Source of the DNA: Ulva prolifera
Taxonomy: Eukaryota; Chlorophyta; Ulvophyceae; Ulvales; Ulvaceae
Length of the DNA: 64,000 nucleotides
Direction of reading: 5' to 3'
Assembly: GCA_023078555.1 (NCBI GenBank)
Contig: CM041196.1
Span: 5,157,658-5,221,657 of the forward strand
The position numbers were made by a program, and so were the translations under genes. Shown piece after piece: positions 1-11,242 of the stretch (positions within the stretch are counted from its first letter, which is position 1; each line of letters opens with the position of its first letter). The notes under the pieces were generated by a model. That model did no database searches and was not told where the DNA came from. It saw nothing but the letters and a program-made list of their open reading frames with translations.

Positions 1-704
1 GAACGTATAGTACCGCGGCAATCACCACATCGTGCGCCCGTACGCAGGGCGGGTCAATTCAGACGCCACAAACTTTTAATGCATCAACGGCATGACGCAT
101 TGCAGGAAGCTATTCAGCAAATGAAACAGTGGCTGAAGGAAACCGGTTCGCCAAGCTGCCGCATTCAAAAAGTTCAGTTCAGCCACGAATTAACACTCCA
201 GAAACCGACATACGATTCGTTCACAATCCGTCGTTAGGCTGGACCATAACTCAACACCGGTTTTGTACACAATGCTGTGCTGTGGCAGGCATAGGTACGT
301 CCAGTGTTTCTTCGGCACGCGTCATGCAAAGTGACACTCGATCATTCACATCACCTGAAATGTTCAGATGGCCTCATACTTTCAAACACGCGACTGGGGG
401 GAGCGCGTTGCTGTCGCGGGCTCCACTGCAACGGTTCAGGTCAACAGCAGCGCTAGCCCAGAGGTGGCAGAGTACAGCCAAATGGTATATGGGGGAAGCT
501 GAAAAGCCTACATTTGCTGTCATGGAGTTTGTTCTGGGTCTGGGTTTTCTAGCACTGATCGATGGAGGATTTTCAGGTGTGTTCGCACGTCAGCACTGCT
601 ACGTAAGCCAGGGTCACGATTTACTCCGCTAGGCATGATAGCTGCAGCTGTATCCAACGCTTGATCACATATTCAGCTTTGAACCTATGTTAGAAAAGCT
701 GCAG

Positions 705-1169
705 CGGTGTTACAACGTCGTGCACTTGCAGGGGACTGGCTCCGGTACCACCTGATTGATGAGGCAACTCAGCAGCTTCTCACTGCTATGGCATGCGCAG
801 GTGTTATTGTGCATTCCGGGATTGGAGCTGCTGGCGCTAGCCAAGCTATCAGCCGTGCCCCTGATGCAGCTTTGCCAGTTGCTGCCATTGCGTTCCTTCG
901 AGGTTTCTTGTGTGGCACACCAGAGCTTCTGCTGATTTTTGCCCGTAATGTTGTTGAAAGCGACAACAATTGAAGATTTCAGACGTATTTCCAATTCATG
1001 TGTCGGGACGATGGTTGAGTGGAAGTATCCGCTCAACGTGGAATATGGAACGCTGGCGGATTGTGCATGCGCATGTGAGATCTGCTGCCCACTGTGCGTA
1101 TGTTGGACAACTGAAGCAGGCTGTTGGTCATGCTTTGGCCGGGGTGACACAGCTCGGTTGGGATCCACG
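705..1169 (+). CDS. Fragment of an unrecognised gene, two exons
   Basis: I do not recognise this protein. Two exon-like blocks agree in phase. The first begins after CTGCAG (705) or CTTGCAG (732) and ends at 800 before GTGTTA. The second starts at 983 after a TTTCAG acceptor and ends at 1169 before GTATGT. Joined, they read through DWLRYHLIDEATQQLL, then VSGRWLSGSIRSTWNMERW, then a helical stretch containing YVGQLKQAVGHALAG. A separate exon-like block at 368-484 (starting ATG GCC TCA, donor GTATAT) could lie upstream, but its phase does not fit this one directly. No start or stop codon could be assigned. It may be a degraded gene or part of a longer one continuing to about 1.8 kb. Confidence 0.28.
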
Positions 1170-2502
1170 GTATGTGATAGCGGAATGTTGTAGGCATGGT
1201 CAAAGTAGTGGGAACAAACCTAGTTCCATCTGCATGGGATGACATGCCTTGTTATTTCTATGCACTATAGGTGTTTATGTATGTGGGTTGAAGCTCACGG
1301 CTGTTACAATTGCGATCGCATGATAACGGTTTCGCATGTGGTAAACTCCTACCTATCAGATGTGCGATGTGACAAGCATCGCACACTGCAACATGGGTTG
1401 CATTCGTCATCACGGGGTCTAGTATTACAGAGATACGTGCAGGTTCTCCCTGTGCTGGTGGGGACAACAGCAATGACGCACGGCCACAGTCAATCACCCG
1501 ATTTCAAAGCTCACAGCGACAGGTCAGAGCTCCGTCTCGCTGGCACATCAGCCGTGGTTGGGAGATGTATCTTGCCACTATTCCACTCAACACGAGTGTT
1601 CAGGGACCGTTTGCTTACACGGTCTGCAACAGGATCTGGGGACTCGGAGACGGCTGTCTTGTGTTGCCACGGGTGCTGCAACATGTCGATAAACCAGAGT
1701 GCGATAACCTTGGCCTTGCAGTAACGGCCGAGCAGTCACTGCACAAGCCCTCTGTTTCCTGCCTCGATCGAGTGTCGCATGAGCGGTTCCCTCAATAATG
1801 TGGCCCAGAAATTGTGCATGCAGCAGCCGGTATAAGGAGCTATCCCTGTGCTGCGACCTTTAGCGGAACATCCAGACGCAGTGCTGCCCACTGAGTCCGC
1901 CGCCTCCTTATGGCTAACCATGCCTTCGTACTGACTCGTACCACCTACCTATGAGCTCCATCTTAGCATGCTCCACAACTTCGCCCTGAGCTTGGTCAAT
2001 AAAATCAAATACGTGCCGCTGTAAGTGCTGGTAAAACGCAAAGATGCCAACGAGCTCTGTGCATCGGCCTGGTACCGGGCAGCCTGAATGGCACCTGTGT
2101 CAAGACCCAAAAAACATGTTGCACTCCCCGCAGTGCACTACCCAGTGCTCCCTCCAACCACACGCAACATGGTGTCCGTCCCTGGGACTGGGCAGAGCGC
2201 TGCCAGGAGGCCACAGCAGCTGGGTCGCCACCGCTCATCTGTCAGCGACTCTTGTCTCTCTACCTATGATATCGCGAAAGCCCTCCTCGCATGAGTCCAT
2301 AGCATGGCAGCCACAAACGATGTGAAGACAAAAAAAGGAAACAGGTGAAAGCTCGTCTCCTGTGGCCAGCTTCGAAAACCTCGCCATCTCCGACCCCCCC
2401 GGCGTCACAGCTTTGCTCTGTAGCTCATTCTGGCTGCACTCAGTAGCCGGACGCGCCCATCAGGGTGCGCTGCCTGGATTGCGCTTAACCCAGCGGCCAC
2501 AC
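1170..2502. other. No supported gene
   Basis: Open frames on both strands are short and contradict each other. A reading near 1565-1690 (+) looks mildly protein-like but has no clear splice boundaries. The right end is the 3' flank of the hydrolase gene on the minus strand. Confidence 0.4.
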
Positions 2503-4502
2503 TCAGGGCGCAACGACGTAGGACGGTGCGATCATGAAGCCGTACACGAGGGGGCCGCTCGGCTCGAGGCGGTAGTTGCGGGCCGCCGCCCGCGTGCCCG
2601 ACACAATCACATCCCGTACATCGTTCACCATCTCCCTGCACCAAGGAGATCAAATACGGCAGTTATCATAGCTGTGATAAGAGCAATCACAACAGTTTTG
2701 GCAAGAAATTTGCCCCTGAATGGGAGCAGCGATTGTGGCCAGCAGTGCCATGCCTCAGGGCGGTCATGTGCGGGTGGCCTGCTGGTGCTCGGCGCAGCCG
2801 AGGCACTGGTGCCGACACCCGCGAAGACATTCCCGCCACAGCCAGTGAAAAGCAAAGGCATGCCGCAGCTGGCGTTCCTGCGTTCCTCGGTTTCAAAAGA
2901 CTGCTGTCCCTGTGAGCGGTCGTGCGCCAGTTGCATGGGATTGAAACACGGGCAGGGACAACCGCAGCTGCGGGGAAGCGAAGAGATGGGCCATTCGGCC
3001 AGAGAGCTGCAGCTGACGAGCACCTCTGATGTGCATGCACTGTTCTGTCCGGTGGAACAAGCACGATCACCGCCCGCGCATCGCCTGACAACCACACCAG
3101 CATAGGGATCCGCTCTCTCAGGGGCGGAGGGCGCAGAGAATGCATGGGGACCGCACCGGTTGAGGTGGAAGTAGTTGTGGCGCAGGGAGTGGATGTTGCT
3201 CTCGAGGAACGACGTCACCACGACGTCCACGTCCAGCGGCTCATTGTTCAGCTTCAGCACCGTGTTGCAGTGCTTCCCGAGACTCGTGCCCAGCGGAATG
3301 CCCATCTTGTCACTGCATAAGGCGAGGGGGCGGTGCAAGGGGAGCGAGCGCTGAGGCCATGGCGCGTTGTGGCGCTGTCGCGCGCCGCAGCATCAGCTAC
3401 GCCAGCAGATGCCGCGACAGCGCACGCTCGTGCAGACCATGACATTGCGCAGACGTGACCATACAGCCCCTGTGGACACTGGAGTAGAGCAGCAGAGCAG
3501 GAGCAGGCACGCGGGTGCTGCAGTGTCCCAACAATGAGTGCACTCATCTCTCTCCGTGAACCATTCTGTGCCGCTGGCGCCCGAGGCGCAGGCTCACAAT
3601 CGTCCGTCGGATCAAACAGCCGCTCACAGCGCCACCTCGCCAGTTCCATTCGGCAAGGCAAACGATTGCAAAGCATCATGGCCGCAATCTCGCAGCCCCG
3701 TGCGACCGGCCTGGATGGCAGGGGAGGCGCACCAGGTCGCCTTGAGACCCTCCGGCGCCTCCTCCGGCCGGAACCGGTACAGCCAGCTGTTCATGTGCGC
3801 CGCCCAGCCGAGCGCATCGTCGTTCGAGTCCCCGTACACCGTCACGACGTCGCAGATCGAGCGCAGCATCGGGCCGCAGCGGCCGACAAAGTCGCCGAGC
3901 TCGAGGTCCGGGCTGAGCAGTGTCACGGTCGCGAGGCGCAGCGCACCGGGGCCGTAGCGCGGCGCCGCCGCGGAGCGTCGCGGCTCCGTCGCGGCCGGGG
4001 CGGCCGGGAAGAGGTCCACGAGGCGCTGCGCCGCGGCCGCGAGGACGCGCGCGCCCATGCTGTGGCCGATGAGGTGCACACTGTGGCAGCCGTCGGCGCG
4101 GAGGTGCTCGAGCGCGTCCTCAAAATGCTGCGCGACATACCCTGACGCCGTCACCTTCAGGCTCTGCATGCATGGAGCGCATGTGCATGGGTCCACAGTG
4201 GCGCATTGGTGGAGAGGGGCGCACGTGACCACCCTGTGGCGGATCAATCACGTTCAATCTGCAGGGGAAACTCAGCCTAGCTTCCACAGGGTTCAGGACA
4301 GCGCGTCCTTGATAGTTCTGGATCGCCCATGTTAACTCAGGATACCGTGTGCAAGCTGAATCAACGGCACACGACGTGCAGATGCTGTAGCGTGCGATAA
4401 ACATTACTCCACGGACCACAGCATGCGCAGCACGCGGGACAGGACGACTGAGGCCAGAGCATGAGGGCCGGGGGCTGAGCGGGGGAGGGGGGTGACACGG
4501 AA

Positions 4503-4540
<38 letters not shown>

Positions 4541-6748
4541 CTGTGGGTAGAATACGGAGACGGTGCAGGGCCAGCCGAAGACGACGGGCATGATGTGGCC
4601 CGGGAAGCCCCCGAGCGCGACGAGCTGGCCCAGCAGGCGCAGCGCGCCCTCGATGCTGCAGTTGAAGCCGTGCACAAACAGAATGGCCTCGTAGCCACCA
4701 TCGCACGGCGGCACCGCAAACGCCCCGACGTCTGCATAGACGGTAGCAGGGGAGATCAGGGAAGGTGAGGGGAAGCAAGCACAGCCATACCATTGAACAG
4801 CGAACCACATGTGCAACCGATACCCGGTAATCAGGCGTACTTCGGTTTGACTGGGGTTGTGGCGAGCAGGCCCCTGCGGTTCGCACCTGGCATCACCGAC
4901 GAGCTGGCGGTGGAGAAGAGCCACGGCGACAGCCGCGTCACGCCCGCCAGGCCGTCCTCTGGCAGCGGTTCCCAAAGCCGCCGCAGCCGCAGCCGCGGCG
5001 ACCGACACGGCCAGCACCCCAACGCCTCGGCCTCGCTCCCCGCGCGGCTCCCCCCTGTGCACCCTCGCGCCGGCCCCTCGCTGGCGCTCTCGCTGCCGCT
5101 GTGCCCGGGCGTCGACGCGGACGCGTGCGGCGCCGCGGCCGCCGACGAGTCCGTCAGCCACGAACTCTGGGCCCCGGAGGCCCAGCCCCCCGCACCCGCA
5201 CCGGACCGTATCCGGTCCTCCACGTCCGTCAGCCCAGTGTGCGACGGCTTGCTAAGCATGCTCGGCATGCGTTGCGCCGCCAGAGCGACCTGGTCCAAGA
5301 TGGAATCTGCGGGCGATGCCGTGCCATGCATGCCCGACTCGCTGCCCGCCGTAACAAAGTCGCGCGTCGATAGGTCGTCCGGGAGCGCCGCTCTAGATAT
5401 CCCCTCTCCGACGCCGCCGCAACCCCCCTCGTTCATGTCTGCAATGCTCAGGCTCTGCGTCCCCTTCGACGCGGACTCGGACGCGTCCCGGAGCGGCCCC
5501 ACGGGCAGCCCGCTGCTGCTGTCCGCCGCACTCGTCGGCGCCGCGCCGTACCGCAACGTCAGCGAGCTCGCCACCGATGGGGACAACGGCGGCGGCTCCC
5601 GCCCTAGAAACCCTGCCAACCCTGACAGCAGATGCGGCAGGCCGGGGGCCTCTGAGAGGAGCGGCGCCGGAAGGGGGGGTACAAAAGCACCCGCCGCCCC
5701 GGAGTCCGCCGCAGCGGCCCCGCCGCCGCCCTCCATTGTCGACGCTGGGGGGCCAGCGCTCATGTGCGGCAGCGCAGGTGGGGTTTCCACGTCTGCAATC
5801 GCCCCAGAGGATTCCGCGGCTGCGTGTGCATCCATATTCACGACGACGTCCGGGAAAGGATCCACGTTCGCCGTGCTCTCCTCGCTTGCGCCCTCACGCC
5901 GCGGCGGCCTGCTGGCACCGGCGGCCTCGGCGTCGCCGGCTGTAAGATGTATGAGGGGTGTAGCCTCGTCGCTGGCAGAGGTAGCGCGGGAGTGCGAGGG
6001 GTCGGGGGCGGCGGGTCGCTCGGTCGCTTCGGCCATGGGCCCGCCATGCGGGCGCTGTGCCGGCGGCGGCGCTCCGTCCTCGGCTGCTTGCACAGGCGTC
6101 GGCCTCTGCACACACCCCGCCCCGCAGCTGACGCTGTGCTGCGGGAGACACAGCACACAGCACGTGGTGCGGGCGTCACTATTCAAGCGGCGCAGGCGAA
6201 TTGGAGACACCCGCGCCGACCGCATGTATGCCCCGAGATGCCGATCCGTCCGCACACAAGCCTCATGCGTAAACGGCGTGCCAATGTGTCGGATGGCCTC
6301 TGACGAGCTATGACACAGTCCGCATCCATGTGATCAACGCTCGATTCAAAGATTGTTGCTGTTATTGTCGAATTATGTGTGAGCAGGAGGGAGTACGCCG
6401 TGTTCCGCCCAGCCGGAAATGCGGCTGTATGGGCAAGCATGTGGTGAGGGCAAGCGCAGGATCGGGGGACACGCCTGCAGCCACAGCACGCGGGGGAAAC
6501 CCTTGTAGAAGAGGCCGCTGGTGCAGCACTCCACGGAGGCGACGCCGACGTGCAGCGGCCGCCACCCCGTGCCGCGCCGCGCGCCCGCGCCGGAGCCGGC
6601 GCGGCCGCTGACGGCGGCGGTGAAGCTGCCGTTGCTGCCGGGGCTGTCGGAGCGGCAGGTGAGGACGCCGAGGCGGTGCGCGATGAAGCCGCTGCCCTTG
6701 GTGGTGCGTGCGCGGAACGGCGCGACTGGCATGCCGTTAAGGAAGTGC
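2503..6748 (-). CDS. DUF900-type alpha/beta hydrolase with long disordered N-terminal region, 5' end unresolved
   Basis: Six exons agree in phase: 6748-6490, 6105-4887, 4731-4541, 4163-3733, 3312-3157 and 2635-2503 (stop TGA), giving about 795 residues plus a missing N-terminus. The catalytic part carries the strand EAILFVHGFN and the nucleophile elbow GHSMG, with the His-bearing segment LRHNYFHLN near the end, as in the DUF900 hydrolases (serine hydrolase fold, substrate unknown). The 1.2-kb exon at 6105-4887 encodes roughly 400 residues rich in Ala, Ser, Pro and Gly with no visible fold. The intron after 4541 opens GTG followed by 33 C. Upstream of 6748 no start could be fixed; an ATG near 7076 could be joined in phase through a GTATCA donor but is speculative. 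The gene is divergent from SPCS2. The hydrolase call is firm for 2503-4731 and weaker for the upstream exons. Confidence 0.75.
4505..4537. repeat. Homopolymer of 33 G
   Basis: A pure G run on the given strand. On the hydrolase coding strand it is a C run beginning four bases into the intron, directly after the donor GTG. Confidence 0.95.
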
Positions 6749-6786
6749 CTGCACCGCCATGGGGGGGGTCAGGCTGAAATACGTTC

Positions 6787-6809
6787 GGAGAGGCAGGTGG
6801 CGCCGCAGG
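6787..6809 (+). repeat. Dispersed GAGGCAGGTRGCRCCGC repeat, copy 1
   Basis: The core GGAGAGGCAGGTGGCGCCGC matches the family seen again near 42.2, 48.5, 49.6-49.9 and 56.15 kb. Confidence 0.5.
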
Positions 6810-7557
6810 AACGTTCACGACGAGAACACGGACCCTGCACCTGCTGACACTCTGCACAGAACACATGATCCTGACACGGCGAGGCCCGTTCAGGAACTGC
6901 CGATCCGGCGGCACGCGAAGCGGTACAGACCTGATGTGATTACTCGCTGATGTGAAACCGGAATGGCTGTTTCTGGATGGCCATGGCAAGGGGACGGTGC
7001 AGGCCAGCTGATACGTTAGACGGTGACTGCCAGCAGGTGTCTGAGACTCTCCCCAATCGGCTTGTTTGGAGCTCACGGATATGCATGCACTGTGCCAAGA
7101 TGGTGAATATGTAATTATGCAGGCAGGAGTCAGAACAACCCGAAAACGCGCAGTGGAAGCTCGGTGGACTCATGCAGAGTGCAGGCGTGCCATAAGCAGA
7201 GCCTCTCGGCGCCCAAGAGGACGTGTTGCTGTGGCGCGGGTATGCCGGGACAATCGAAATGCTCCCAAGGGAGCTCCGCGGAGTGGCGCGCTGATCTCGT
7301 TGACCATGAGTGTACTGATGCCCGATTGTTCGACAGTCGCCCTGAAGCCACAGCGAACTCAGCTCTGGCGCATGGGGTGCGTATGGACTTCAGCGTGAGA
7401 TTTGGACGATGACAGCCGCACATGCTGACATCGTGTCGCAACCGGTCCATTTTTGCATGCTCTCTCTGCGGGTTCTTGGTTGCCTGTGAAGCTTCGGCAC
7501 AGGTCTACAAGGGCTGGGCTATAGATTCCAAACGAATAATTCGAAAAAATAGTTCGA

Positions 7558-8441
7558 ATGACTGAGGTCATGGCTTCGCCGCCTGTGAAATTTGATGTCT
7601 TGGACCACCGCGCGGTGCGAAGGGAGCTAGAGACCGAGGCCAAAACAGTACGCTTCGCAGACATACCAGAAGGGGCGCCTCGCTAAGACGTTCATGCTAG
7701 CCAATCTGTGAAATGCAATGCAGGCCGTGGAGGAACTCGGGCTGAAAGTCAGCTACGCCGAGGACAATGCACACCTCTGTTTATCTTTTCTCATGTGCGC
7801 AGCAATCCGATCGTGCGCAGTCGTAACCCGGAACTCACTTCAATGTGCAATCTTTGAATACTTCGAATTGTGCAGGGCTGCCTGTGCTTTAACTGGACAG
7901 TTCTTGCCTGGCAAGTTGGCTGATCACAAGCCCACACTTACTGCTTGTGTAGCCACATACTACGTGCTCTGTGCTGTATCATTCTTGTTCGGCAGATTTG
8001 TGACCCAGGAATACTTCTTGGTGTTACTGGCGTCACCAGAGAACAAGCTGCCCAAACTACGTCTCATGTTCAAGATGAAGCGCTTGGATGACAAATTTAG
8101 CCTTGTAATTGTGAGCAAGGATCAGTACGCACCACATCAAGTTCTTTATCCACGTCCAATATCTGATAGCATGTCCTTTCTCAACAATTGCTGTTGCCAC
8201 GGGCATGAAAACGGCATGTCAATACCATTTGGCCACCAGAATTTTTGCATTGCAAGCTGTGTAAATTGCCACCCAGACATGGGTGTGACCACGTCTGATG
8301 TCGTACAGGACTCTCATTTCCGATCAAGTTTCGGTCACTCAGTTTGTGCACGAGGATGGGTACGTCGCGAAGGAAAAGTTTCATCAGTGGATCAAGGATC
8401 AGGTCACTCTGTACAAGAGCTCAAAAACGAAAAGCTTGTGA
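7558..8441 (+). CDS. SPCS2: Signal peptidase complex subunit 2 (SPC25 family)
   Basis: Four exons, 7558-7647, 7724-7794, 7876-8124 and 8309-8441, join in phase (donors GTACGC, GTGCGC, GTACGC; acceptors TGCAG, TGCAG, TACAG) to give 180 residues, or 176 from the ATG at 7570. The protein has the SPCS2 order: N-terminal KFDVLDHRAVRRELE, a two-segment membrane hairpin (around SFLMAACALTGQF and LTACVATYYVLCAVSFLF), the KRLDDKFSLVIVS strand, and the C-terminal segment SVTQFVHEDGYVAKEKF with a Lys-rich end. SPCS2 is a non-catalytic ER membrane subunit of the signal peptidase complex and associates with the Sec61 channel. A TGTAA motif, the usual chlorophyte polyadenylation signal, lies at 8456-8460, 15 bases after the stop. 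The next gene ends only about 90 bases away on the other strand. Confidence 0.9.
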
Positions 8442-8455
8442 GGTATTTTGGCAAG

Positions 8456-8460
8456 TGTAA
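8456..8460 (+). terminator. TGTAA polyadenylation signal of SPCS2
   Basis: TGTAA shortly after the SPCS2 stop codon. This pentamer is the known polyadenylation signal in many green algae. Confidence 0.5.
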
Positions 8461-8534
8461 ATAGCAGACTCGCATGCGCAGGTGCATGCGTATGCCACAA
8501 TGATCACACCGGCCAACAACATCCCTGCCTTGTC

Positions 8535-11242
8535 TCAACGACGTGGATGTGCTGACGGATAATTGTGCCATTCCCCACACACAGTCACAGGTACGCCCAC
8601 ACACCAACACCTGACGTAACAGCGTGCAGCACAGCTTCGAGCAACCCACACAAGACCACACCCTGACAGCCTCACATGCCGACCTCGTGCTTACATGCCC
8701 AAGCGCTGAGAGGCATTTATCGATTGCGCGTGACACACAATTGACCGAATGGTCCACACAGGCCCGCATATGACATTTCAGCAGACAGCGCACCCGACCA
8801 GGAACTCCCCATGGCAGTATGAGTCCATCCACACCCCGATGCCGTGAGGGGCGCCACTCGCATTCAGCCCTCCCACATACTGCGCAGAGTACAGCCGCCG
8901 AATGCCGATCCACCTCAGCCAGCCCTCCATGCCGTTGTAGTAAGTCCCTGCAGCATGTCCCCCAGAAGTCACAGCAGCAGCGCTGTCAGCCTCCAGCGCA
9001 CAGAGACCTGTCAGCAGGCTGCACCCAACATGTGCTGCTCTCTCGAGCTAGCTGCAAAACATGTCTACAACGATGTCCTCTTCAGAATACGGTTCAGTAA
9101 CTGCAGATTTACTTTCCTACATCGCAACTGGTGAATTTTTCGGCCATGAATGCTGCTACCAGCACATGCTGCTGAGCCAGGCCCGGAGCCAGCTGGCGGC
9201 AGGCACACCCGCCGCGACACAGCGCCTCACGGGCCAACCGATAGCCGGCCAACTGCCTTGAGCACGGCTGCCAGTTGTGCTCATGCACCAGTGGCTGAAA
9301 CACTCACACCGCAACAGGGCCTGCGGTGCCGTGAGGGAGGCACTATTGCCGGCGCTACAGTTGGTCTCTCGGCATCCAAACAAGCACATCACGACGCATG
9401 CACAGATTCACCTCCACCGGGCAAACGGCGCTGTGCTGAGCACCCTGTAGCCTGAGGCCATGCGGTGCCGATCGAGCACATGTGTCTCATGCCGCCGAGG
9501 CCCCGCCAGTGTCAAGGAGACTTGGGGCAGTAGGGTCAATGACACTGTCACACCTACGGCTCAACTCCGCATGGCAACCTCGCGCTGTGTGCCGCCAACC
9601 GGTGGGTTCGGGTCTGCAATCAGCACCCCAGCACTGCGCGGCGGACGCGACTGTGACCGCCACCTCAGCACAGGAGCGCGCCGTGACGCCACCACGGCAG
9701 CACGCACAGCAGACGGCTGCGGTACCGCCACGTCAGCGGTGGCTCGCGACAGCGCGGTAGCAGCGTACGTAGGGGCGACCGGGGGGGGGGGGGGGGGGAG
9801 GGCGCGCACCGGTGAAGGAGAAGAGCGGCTTGCCGCTGGCGGCGTAGTCCTGCACGAGGTGCTCCTGCAGGCGCGGGAAGCGGCTCCAGATGCTGCTGAG
9901 GCCGTCGTACGCCCCGAGGTACAGCGTGTGGCCGTCCAGCGCGAGCGGCAGGCACGCACCCGACTGATTCACCCCTGCACAGGCACCCCCGGCGTCGGCA
10001 TGCATGCGGCGCGGACGCTGCCGTGCGGGCGCTGCTACCGGTCGCGCAATCCTGCGCTGCGTGGCCGTGTGCGATGTGCCTGGCGGCGACCCCTGGCGTG
10101 CTGCCGGTCAGTGTGTGCGGCCTGGGTGCTTGGTGGCTTGTGCATGGTGGGTCCCGATCCGCGCCACCTGCGGACACAAGGGGGCCCCCACATGTGCGTG
10201 GCTTGGCCATATACGGGAGCATCCGGCGGCAATTGTGTGGGGGCTGCAGAGAGCAGGGGCCTGCCCGTCACAGGGTGCGTGTATTGGCACAGCTGTTGGG
10301 AAACGCCGGCTCTGCCGTCACGGCACCGCCGCCGCGGCTGCCCCCTCAGACTGTCGGAGGCGCACATGCATCAGACGCCCATGACCACTGCTAATGGAGC
10401 GGCATCAGGTGGAGGGGTGTGGGCCGGGGGGGTTGTGGCGCACATGGCAGCATCTTCTTGCGGAAGAGGCCAGCGCCAAGCAGCAGCGACTGCAGCACGA
10501 CCCACACCCAGATGAGGGTCGAGCGTGTCAGCAGGTTCTTGCGGCTGTTCTCGGACCTCATTGCTGCGTCGATGGCAAGCACGAGCATCACCGCGCTGGC
10601 CACGAGGGTTAGCCATGCGGATAGTTGCAGCTGCAAGGAGCGCTGGTACCGGATGATGGCGTAAGCGATGAGCAGGTAGGCGATGGCGGCACCCAGGGCA
10701 GCCCAGCGGTCCGTGGAGCTCGTGTAGGCCCACACGAATGTGACTACGACGCCAGCGTCGTTCACCACGGGCTTCAGCGAGCGCGTGGCCGGGATGGAGC
10801 CGGCGGTGGTGGCTGTGTAGATGTCTAGAAAGCTCTCACTGACTTCCCCGATTTTTATGCTGTAGATGCCCCAGAAGAGGACCAGGAGGATGACCGTGAG
10901 CCAATTTTCGAAACGGTACTGGTAGCGGAAGGTTCCGTGGTATCTGAAGAGCAGAGGGGCGCTGGCATGGGCACTAGCTGGGATGGATAAGGCTGTGCAA
11001 TGGTGAGTCAGTGACAATGCAGGGACGTGAAACGTGATGGTTACGCGACGCAGCTGGCACCACGCCCAATGATTCCAAAGGCAGAATGATCACACACACC
11101 AGTGCGTTGTTGTTACAAGGCGCTACCTTCTATACGCTCGCCTGGCCACCATGGAGCTTGCGAGCGCTTTCCACGCCACCTTGACGTGCGACTGAAGCTC
11201 TTCCGCCGTTGGCACAGCCCTTGGCCCATTCGTATGATCCAT
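8535..11242 (-). CDS. Multi-pass membrane protein with C-terminal MORN-like segment
   Basis: Exons 11242-11127, 10943-10444, 9974-9810, 8947-8794 and, less surely, 8610-8535 join in phase to about 336 residues. The start is the first ATG after an in-frame TAG. Residues 1-50 are basic and soluble (HVKVAWKALASSMVARRAYR). About five hydrophobic helices follow, including LTVILLVLFWGIY, WAALGAAIAYLLIAYAII, WLTLVASAVMLVLAI and LIWVWVVLQSLLLGAGLF. The soluble C-terminus has two Gly/Tyr-rich stretches, DGHTLYLGAYDGL and YVGGLNASGAPHGIGVWMD, the second resembling a MORN motif; MORN repeats often bind membranes or scaffold proteins. I recognise no family for the membrane part. Exon 5 uses a CAG acceptor and gives a short tail ending at TGA; another 3' end is possible. 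The third intron (862 nt) holds an 18-G tract and a SINE-like fragment. Confidence 0.65.
9074..9120 (+). repeat. SINE-like family, 3' end fragment
   Basis: Matches the 3' end of the family defined at 49055-49337 and 50591-50867 (AGAATACGGTTCAGTAA, then AGATTTACTTT). It lies within an intron of the membrane protein gene on the opposite strand. Confidence 0.6.
9781..9798. repeat. Homopolymer of 18 G
   Basis: On the coding strand of the membrane protein gene this is a C tract starting about a dozen bases after the donor GTGCGC of intron 3. Confidence 0.9.

Noticed and set aside
4793-6313. 506-codon open frame on the plus strand
   Set aside because: It is the opposite strand of the disordered hydrolase exon; high GC keeps several frames open. 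The minus frame has matching splice phases and leads into the conserved hydrolase fold.
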